From assembly GCA_002501845.1 (NCBI GenBank), contig DAOL01000013.1:3409-11717 (forward strand): a stretch of DNA of 8,309 nucleotides, read 5' to 3'. The notes beneath the pieces are model-generated. The model was given only the letters and a program-made list of their open reading frames with translations. It was not told the DNA's origin and did no database searches. This DNA is from Nitrososphaera sp. UBA217 (lineage in GTDB: Archaea > Thermoproteota > Nitrososphaeria > Nitrososphaerales > Nitrososphaeraceae). Both the position numbers and the translations under genes were made by a program. Shown piece by piece: positions 5,659 through 8,309 of the stretch; the first letter of the stretch is position 1, and each line of letters opens with the position of its first letter.

Positions 5659-5916
5659 CTACTTTTCTATGTCCGGTGCAACGTATTCGCCGATCTGGTT
5701 GTATATCTTTAGGAAGCGATTGCCCTTGTCGGTCGTCTTGTAGCTCTGCTCCCCTTCGATGTATTCGAGTAGTCTATTTTCAATGAGCACCGCCAGGTAC
5801 TCTTTCAACTGCGCGTACGACAGGAAAGCCTTGTACATTATTTTGGTCTTTGTGACGCCGCCATTTGCAGCTTCTAGAATTTGTGCAGTTATGTCAGTTC
5901 TGCTTCTATATTTCAT
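5659..5916 (-). CDS. Small winged-helix DNA-binding protein (paralogue 2)
   Basis: 85-aa winged-helix protein of the thaumarchaeal HTH_45-like type. It begins MKYRSRTDITAQILEAANGG (helix 1), followed by VTKTKIMYKAFLSYAQLKEY (21-40), the helix-turn-helix with LSYAQLKEYLAVLIEN as recognition helix. The wing is about 49-63 (LLEYIEGEQSYKTTDKG) and a C-terminal helix FLKIYNQIGEYV may help dimerise. This 'RSR.DI...IL..A..G..KT.IMY.A.LSY.QL..YL' pattern is very typical of the family. It is homologous to the protein at 3731-3982. The ATG at 5916 has a TATA-like CTTTTATG about 27 nt upstream. It precedes the secreted-protein gene by 43 bp on the same strand, but that gene has its own TATA box. Targets unknown. 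Confidence 0.88.
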   Translation of the reverse strand: MKYRSRTDITAQILEAANGGVTKTKIMYKAFLSYAQLKEYLAVLIENRLLEYIEGEQSYKTTDKGNRFLKIYNQIGEYVAPDIEK

Positions 5917-5938
5917 GGCTATCGTATGTACCGACGTC

Positions 5939-5946
5939 CATAAAAG
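5939..5946 (-). promoter_or_regulatory. TATA box of winged-helix gene 2
   Basis: CTTTTATG on the minus strand, centred about 26-27 nt upstream of the ATG at 5916, predicting a leaderless transcript. A GACGTC hexamer palindrome (5933-5938) sits directly between it and the start. Confidence 0.5.
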
Positions 5947-6000
5947 CGTCGTGAATAAATCAAGTAGAAAATTATTCTGGTCGCAAAATAAATGAGGAGA

Positions 6001-6016
6001 GGCGGCAAAAGTCGCC
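6001..6016 (-). terminator. Hairpin just after the stop of the 115-aa helical gene
   Basis: On the minus strand GGCGAC-TTTT-GCCGCC follows the TAA within 2 nt and is succeeded by a T-rich stretch ending ATTTATTTTG (about 5983-5993). The minus-strand stem has one A-C mismatch; on the plus strand the same stem has a G-U wobble and is followed by TTTT. A plausible 3' end for the helical-protein transcript, weakly supported. Confidence 0.3.
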
Positions 6017-6018
6017 TT

Positions 6019-6366
6019 TTACGAAGTGTTCCTGCTGACCGTGTCCCTCATTGTCTGGGCAGTCTCGCGAGCCGCAGACCCGGTTTCTTCGGCCGCGCTT
6101 ATGGTCTCCCTGATGACGCCGCGCTTCTTCAGTTCGTTCGCGACTTCGCTAATCTCTCTGGCGCTGTCGCGCGCTGCCACCGTGGCCTCGCGCACGGCCT
6201 CTGTCAGCTCCTCTATTGCGCCGCTCTGCCTGATTATCTTGACCGTCTCGCGCATCTTGGTCGACTCTTCCCTTATCCTCTTTGCAATGTTCTTGATCGC
6301 TTCAGCGGTTTGCTGCGGCGTCATTTCTTTTATGCTCGTGGCGCCTACATTACTACTATTAGACAT
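6019..6366 (-). CDS. Small all-helical charged protein (115 aa), helical-repeat paralogue A
   Basis: Not recognised as a named family. After a short Ser/Thr-rich N-terminus the whole protein reads as amphipathic helix, rich in Glu, Arg, Ala and Thr with no Cys, Trp, Phe or Tyr. It has no signal peptide or membrane segment. A motif occurs twice: VKIIRQSGAIEELTEAVREA (residues 42-61) and ANELKKRGVIRETISAAEET (76-95), i.e. charged residues, then S/R-G-(A/V)-I, then a Glu/Arg helix. The same motif appears in the neighbouring 165-aa protein, so the two genes are probably related by duplication. Such proteins can form coiled-coil bundles or scaffolds, but the role is unknown. The ATG at 6366 has a TATA box 26 nt upstream, so it can be transcribed independently of the gene 42 bp before it. 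Confidence 0.72.
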   Translation of the reverse strand: MSNSSNVGATSIKEMTPQQTAEAIKNIAKRIREESTKMRETVKIIRQSGAIEELTEAVREATVAARDSAREISEVANELKKRGVIRETISAAEETGSAARETAQTMRDTVSRNTS

Positions 6367-6372
6367 TGAATG

Positions 6373-6393
6373 TTATATGACCTCATCATATAA
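6373..6393. promoter_or_regulatory. TATA box of the 115-aa gene embedded in an 8-bp-arm inverted repeat
   Basis: TTATATGA-N5-TCATATAA is perfect over 8 bp in each arm. The minus-strand TATA box (TTTATATG, 6388-6395), centred about 26 nt upstream of the ATG at 6366, lies within one arm. A protein bound to both arms would cover the TBP site, so this reads as a repressor operator, or as a symmetrical TATA pair. The 42-bp gap between the two helical genes holds little else. Confidence 0.5.
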
Positions 6394-6408
6394 AAGAAGA
6401 ACCATCGG

Positions 6409-6906
6409 CTATTTGCGTTCAGTAAACGTGCTCCTAGTTTCGCGTATTGCTTCTTCTGCGTCATGAATGACGCCAGCTTTCTTAGAAGACGCGACTGTCA
6501 ACTTCAGTTCGTCAACAAGTCCAGAAATGGAACGCAGCATCTCTTTGATCGCATCCATCGTTTCGCCCATATTTTTGGCATCACCGACGGAGCTGATAGA
6601 GCTGATAGCGCTTTTAGCAGACCTGATCGTCTCCCTTGCCTCGTCTAGGACACCCGAGTTTCTCAGCTCGGTTGTAATTTTTTCTGTCCGTGCACTTGTA
6701 TTCTCTACGGACTCGGTTATCTTGCGCATGTTCTCAATGTTTGCCACCATTGCAGGGTCTTCGAGCGACACGATAATATCGCGAACTGTCTTGGCAACTT
6801 CCCGTATCTTTTCAAGCGACTCCTGCACCTCTGGTGAGCCAAGCTCTCTTATTATCTCAACTGCATCAGATGCTGTCTCTTTTATGTCCCTGAGCTTTTC
6901 CGCCAT
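6409..6906 (-). CDS. Small all-helical charged protein (165 aa), helical-repeat paralogue B
   Basis: Not recognised as a named family. Nearly the whole sequence is amphipathic helix, rich in Glu, Arg, Lys, Ser and Ile, without Cys or Trp and without signal or membrane segments. A motif recurs about every 60 residues: EIIRELGSPEVQESLEKIRE (17-36), TTELRNSGVLDEARETIRSA (78-97) and SSKKAGVIHDAEEAIRET (140-157), with glycines at 23, 85 and 145. The last two copies closely resemble the copies in the 115-aa protein downstream. The segment between copies, such as IENMRKITESVENTSARTEK (57-76), looks like coiled coil, recalling chemoreceptor-type signalling helices in texture only. The ATG at 6906 is 57 bp beyond the EVE gene and has only a weak TATA-like CAATTAA about 27 nt upstream, so read-through from the EVE gene is possible. 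Confidence 0.75.
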   Translation of the reverse strand: MAEKLRDIKETASDAVEIIRELGSPEVQESLEKIREVAKTVRDIIVSLEDPAMVANIENMRKITESVENTSARTEKITTELRNSGVLDEARETIRSAKSAISSISSVGDAKNMGETMDAIKEMLRSISGLVDELKLTVASSKKAGVIHDAEEAIRETRSTFTERK

Positions 6907-6963
6907 CTACGATAGTAACACGTTCCGGGTTAATTGCAAAGCGGTGCCTATTTTCTATAATCA

Positions 6964-7362
6964 TCATCTGCTCATTTTTATTATCCTGTTCCAGAGCTTT
7001 TCCGGGACCGGCATCACTGATAGCCTTGAAATTCGCACCAGCTCCCATCCAGAAAACGCCTGGTCCTGCTTTATTGCGTCCAGCGTTACCGGCTTGGCGA
7101 GCCGGCCGACAGGTCGAACATCGACCACTACAAGCGACTTGTCCTTTGGGTCTGGATATGGGTCCGATATTATTTCCATAATGCCTACTGCTTGCTTTTC
7201 TTCGCCGGTATGATAAAATAGTGCCTCATCACCTTTTTTCACGCTTTTGAGGTGCTTGAGGGCAAGGTTGTTTCTCACCCCGTCCCACACAGTTGTCCTG
7301 TCCGACTCGAGTTGCGAATAGCTATAAGTGGAGGGCTCTTGCTTGAACAGCCAGTATGCCAT
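6964..7362 (-). CDS. EVE-domain protein (THYN1/PUA-like fold)
   Basis: 132-aa single EVE domain. This family adopts a PUA-like fold and is thought to read modified bases in DNA or RNA (established for some EVE and YTH-related proteins; not shown here). Family signatures: AYWLFKQEPSTYSYSQL (residues 2-18), TTVWDGVRNNLALKHLKSVK (23-42) with the W-x-G-V-R-N core, KGDEALFYHTG (43-53), AVGIMEII (58-65) and PYPDPKD (69-75), and a C-terminal W..I..MSR. The length is complete. The ATG at 7362 is supported by the immediate YWLFK start and a TATA-like TTTTTTAC about 25 nt upstream. The gene is divergent from the zinc-finger gene and upstream of the two helical-repeat genes on the same strand. The ligand cannot be predicted. 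Confidence 0.93.
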   Translation of the reverse strand: MAYWLFKQEPSTYSYSQLESDRTTVWDGVRNNLALKHLKSVKKGDEALFYHTGEEKQAVGIMEIISDPYPDPKDKSLVVVDVRPVGRLAKPVTLDAIKQDQAFSGWELVRISRLSVMPVPEKLWNRIIKMSR

Positions 7363-7382
7363 GCATCAGGTAGTCAGCCGGC

Positions 7383-7391
7383 AGTAAAAAA
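7383..7391 (-). promoter_or_regulatory. TATA box of the EVE-domain gene
   Basis: TTTTTTACT on the minus strand, centred about 25 nt upstream of the ATG at 7362, predicting a leaderless mRNA. A small dyad ACTAC-N4-GTAGT (7398-7411) lies just upstream, between this promoter and the divergent one. Confidence 0.5.
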
Positions 7392-7436
7392 GGTTAAACT
7401 ACACCAGTAGTCGTGATCCTGCGTAGCGGGAAAGCG

Positions 7437-7444
7437 TAAATTAC
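7437..7444 (+). promoter_or_regulatory. TATA box of the zinc-finger gene
   Basis: TAAATTAC, centred about 24-25 nt upstream of the ATG at 7465. The spacing favours the ATG over the TTG at 7456. The 8-bp palindrome AATGCATT (7450-7457) lies between it and the start. Confidence 0.45.
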
Positions 7445-7464
7445 TAAGGAATGCATTGTCAACT

Positions 7465-7641
7465 ATGCCAAAGTGCACCATCTGCGGGATGATATTTGCA
7501 AAACCAGAGGAGCTTGAAGTGCATAATATCGCGGTGCACAATTTCGCGGAGCAAGAATCCTCGCTTCTCAAGAAGGCTAGTAAGGAAGAAAAGGCCCGCA
7601 AGAGGTCAAGGGGGCCATACAGGAAGGCGCACGCGGCATGA
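7465..7641 (+). CDS. Small C2H2 zinc-finger protein
   Basis: 58 aa from the ATG at 7465; a TTG at 7456 would add three residues (MST) but fits the TATA box less well. The N-terminal 25 residues are a classic C2H2 finger: C4-x2-C7-x12-H20-x4-H25, with hydrophobic F11 and L17 in the expected core positions. The remaining 33 residues are a strongly basic tail with Lys/Arg clusters (KKASKEEKARKRSRGPYRKA), suited to binding nucleic acid. Single-finger proteins of this size are common in Thaumarchaeota. It precedes eL13 by 29 bp on the same strand, but eL13 has its own promoter. Whether it binds DNA, RNA or the ribosome is unknown. Confidence 0.88.
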   Translation: MPKCTICGMIFAKPEELEVHNIAVHNFAEQESSLLKKASKEEKARKRSRGPYRKAHAA

Positions 7642-7642
7642 T

Positions 7643-7651
7643 TTTATTATA
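7643..7651 (+). promoter_or_regulatory. TATA box of the eL13-truD unit
   Basis: TTTATTATA, centred about 24 nt upstream of the ATG at 7671, starting 2 nt after the zinc-finger stop codon. It predicts transcript initiation at or near the eL13 start codon. Confidence 0.55.
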
Positions 7652-7653
7652 GC

Positions 7654-7670
7654 GGGTGCATAGAGCACCC
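7654..7670. promoter_or_regulatory. Perfect dyad GGGTGC-N5-GCACCC abutting the eL13 start codon
   Basis: Perfect 6-bp GC-rich arms with an ATAGA centre fill the space between the TATA box and the ATG at 7671. If the mRNA is leaderless this is an operator over the initiation site. If a leader exists it is a hairpin ending exactly at the start codon, able to hide it. Either way it is well placed to control eL13. Confidence 0.45.
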
Positions 7671-7907
7671 ATGCAAGCGGCCAAGCCAACGGTCAGAAAT
7701 GGTTACATTATCAGAACCGGTAGGGGCTATTCGTTAAGAGAGCTGATGGAAGCCGGCCTTAACTCCCGGGTCGCCAGAAAGAGCGGCATGCCGGTGGATG
7801 TGTTAAGACGGTCAAAACACGCGGAGAATATCGAGCAGCTGAAATCAATTGTTAAAACAATGCAGCCGCGACAGTCCGCGAAGAAAACTAAGAAAAAGAA
7901 GGAATAG
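7671..7907 (+). CDS. rpl13e: 50S ribosomal protein eL13 (L13e)
   Basis: 78-aa protein of the eukaryote/archaeal large-subunit family L13e, found in Crenarchaeota, Thaumarchaeota and Korarchaeota but not Euryarchaeota or Bacteria. Visible signatures: RTGRGYSLRELMEAGLN (residues 15-31), SRVARKSGMPVDVLRRSKHA (32-51) and ENIEQLKSIV (52-61), which match the conserved 'GrGFSl.El..AGl....A...gi.vD.RRr..s.e.N...Lk' pattern. The Lys-rich tail (KKTKKKKE) suits rRNA binding. The ATG at 7671 is preferred; a GTG at 7656 would add MHRAP but lies too close to the TATA box and inside the dyad. truD follows after 10 bp and is probably co-transcribed. Confidence 0.9.
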   Translation: MQAAKPTVRNGYIIRTGRGYSLRELMEAGLNSRVARKSGMPVDVLRRSKHAENIEQLKSIVKTMQPRQSAKKTKKKKE

Positions 7908-7917
7908 CCGCTCGCAA

Positions 7918-8309
7918 ATGACTTTTGTTGTCCCCAAGATCGACAGGCTAGCAGGCATTGAATGCTACTGCACCAGCTTTACCGGGACAAGCGGGTCCAT
8001 CAAGCAGGGGAACGGTGATTTTAGTGTCTCCGAGCTTGTAGACGAGTCGCTTGCAGGCAGCATCTCGCCAGCATTTGACGATCGCCACGGCTATCCCCTC
8101 TACATTCTTGAAAAACATGACATCGACTCAAACCACGCTCTCTTTGAGATCGAGCGCGAATGCGGAGTCAAACTCAGAGTTATGGGGATAAAGGATGCCA
8201 AGGCCGTAACAACGCAGTACGCCGGCGCAGAAAGGGTGATGAAGAATCCGCCGGGCGAGCTGAAAAGCAGACATACACGCCTAATCTTCAAAGGGTTCAC
8301 CAAACGACC
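7918..8309 (+). CDS. truD: tRNA pseudouridine synthase TruD, 3' part beyond the window
   Basis: First 130 codons of a TruD/Pus7-family enzyme, which isomerises uridine to pseudouridine, classically at tRNA position 13. The decisive motif is VMGIKDAKAVTTQYA (residues 88-102): the G-x-K-D-x-x-A-x-T-x-Q signature of the family, with D93 as the catalytic aspartate. HALFEIERECGV (73-84) and YPLYILEKHDID (59-70) match the 'y.vfvl.K.n.dt..a...ia' region before it. LIFKGFTKR at the right edge is the expected next block. The start ATG at 7918 lies 10 bp after the eL13 stop with no clear TATA box of its own; a weak GGA lies 14 nt upstream. Archaeal members run to roughly 400 aa, so most of the gene is outside. 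Confidence 0.95.
   Translation, partial: MTFVVPKIDRLAGIECYCTSFTGTSGSIKQGNGDFSVSELVDESLAGSISPAFDDRHGYPLYILEKHDIDSNHALFEIERECGVKLRVMGIKDAKAVTTQYAGAERVMKNPPGELKSRHTRLIFKGFTKR

Noticed and set aside
6026..6466. Plus-strand frame giving a hydrophobic, membrane-like protein
   Set aside because: Antisense to a charged helical gene; Glu/Arg/Lys-rich helices read backwards give hydrophobic strings. No promoter fits.
6467..7213. Long plus-strand open frame (248 codons) across the helical gene and the EVE gene
   Set aside because: Its product is Ser/Leu/Ile-rich with no domain, it is antisense to two well-supported genes and crosses their gap. It is a mirror of their codon bias.
7374..7601. Minus-strand frame over the zinc-finger gene
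   Set aside because: Antisense to a perfect C2H2 motif and spans the divergent promoter region.
8100..8303. Minus-strand frame inside truD
   Set aside because: Antisense to the conserved catalytic motif of TruD.
1..8309. CRISPR array, insertion sequence, prophage or toxin-antitoxin pair
   Set aside because: No regularly spaced identical repeats, transposase, integrase or terminal inverted repeats with target duplications, and no toxin family recognised.

Overview
The window looks archaeal and is most likely from a Nitrososphaera-type ammonia-oxidising thaumarchaeon (Nitrososphaerota). The evidence is: an archaeal eL13 ribosomal protein gene, an archaeal-style TruD start, two small winged-helix proteins of the type abundant in Thaumarchaeota, a small C2H2 zinc-finger protein, and a recurring promoter layout with a TATA box about 24-29 nt upstream of the start codon and almost no 5' leader. 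The species assignment is inference; no rRNA or other marker gene is present.

Positions 1-3542 (minus strand) hold a tight tetrapyrrole operon, transcribed hemL > hemC > cobA > hemD. Every junction is a 4-bp start/stop overlap, and hemD runs off the left edge. HemL makes 5-aminolevulinate, HemC makes hydroxymethylbilane from porphobilinogen, HemD closes it to uroporphyrinogen III, and CobA methylates that to precorrin-2, the branch point to siroheme, siroheme-derived archaeal heme and cobalamin. hemA and hemB are not in this window.

Positions 3543-5916 hold a small winged-helix gene (minus), a 286-bp divergent intergenic region rich in perfect dyads, an unrecognised 171-aa gene (plus), a membrane-anchored or secreted protein (minus) and a second winged-helix paralogue (minus).

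Positions 6019-7362 (minus) hold two small, highly charged all-helical proteins that share a repeated Gly-hydrophobic motif, and an EVE-domain protein of the THYN1 type. The gene nearest the middle of the window (115 aa) has an 8-bp-arm inverted repeat built over its TATA box.

Positions 7465-8309 (plus) hold a C2H2 zinc-finger protein, eL13 and the first 130 residues of tRNA pseudouridine synthase TruD. A perfect 6-bp-arm dyad abuts the eL13 start codon.

No tRNA, rRNA, CRISPR array, insertion sequence or phage gene was seen. The least explained parts are the helical-repeat gene pair, the 171-aa gene, and the set of perfect dyads confined to intergenic or promoter DNA.
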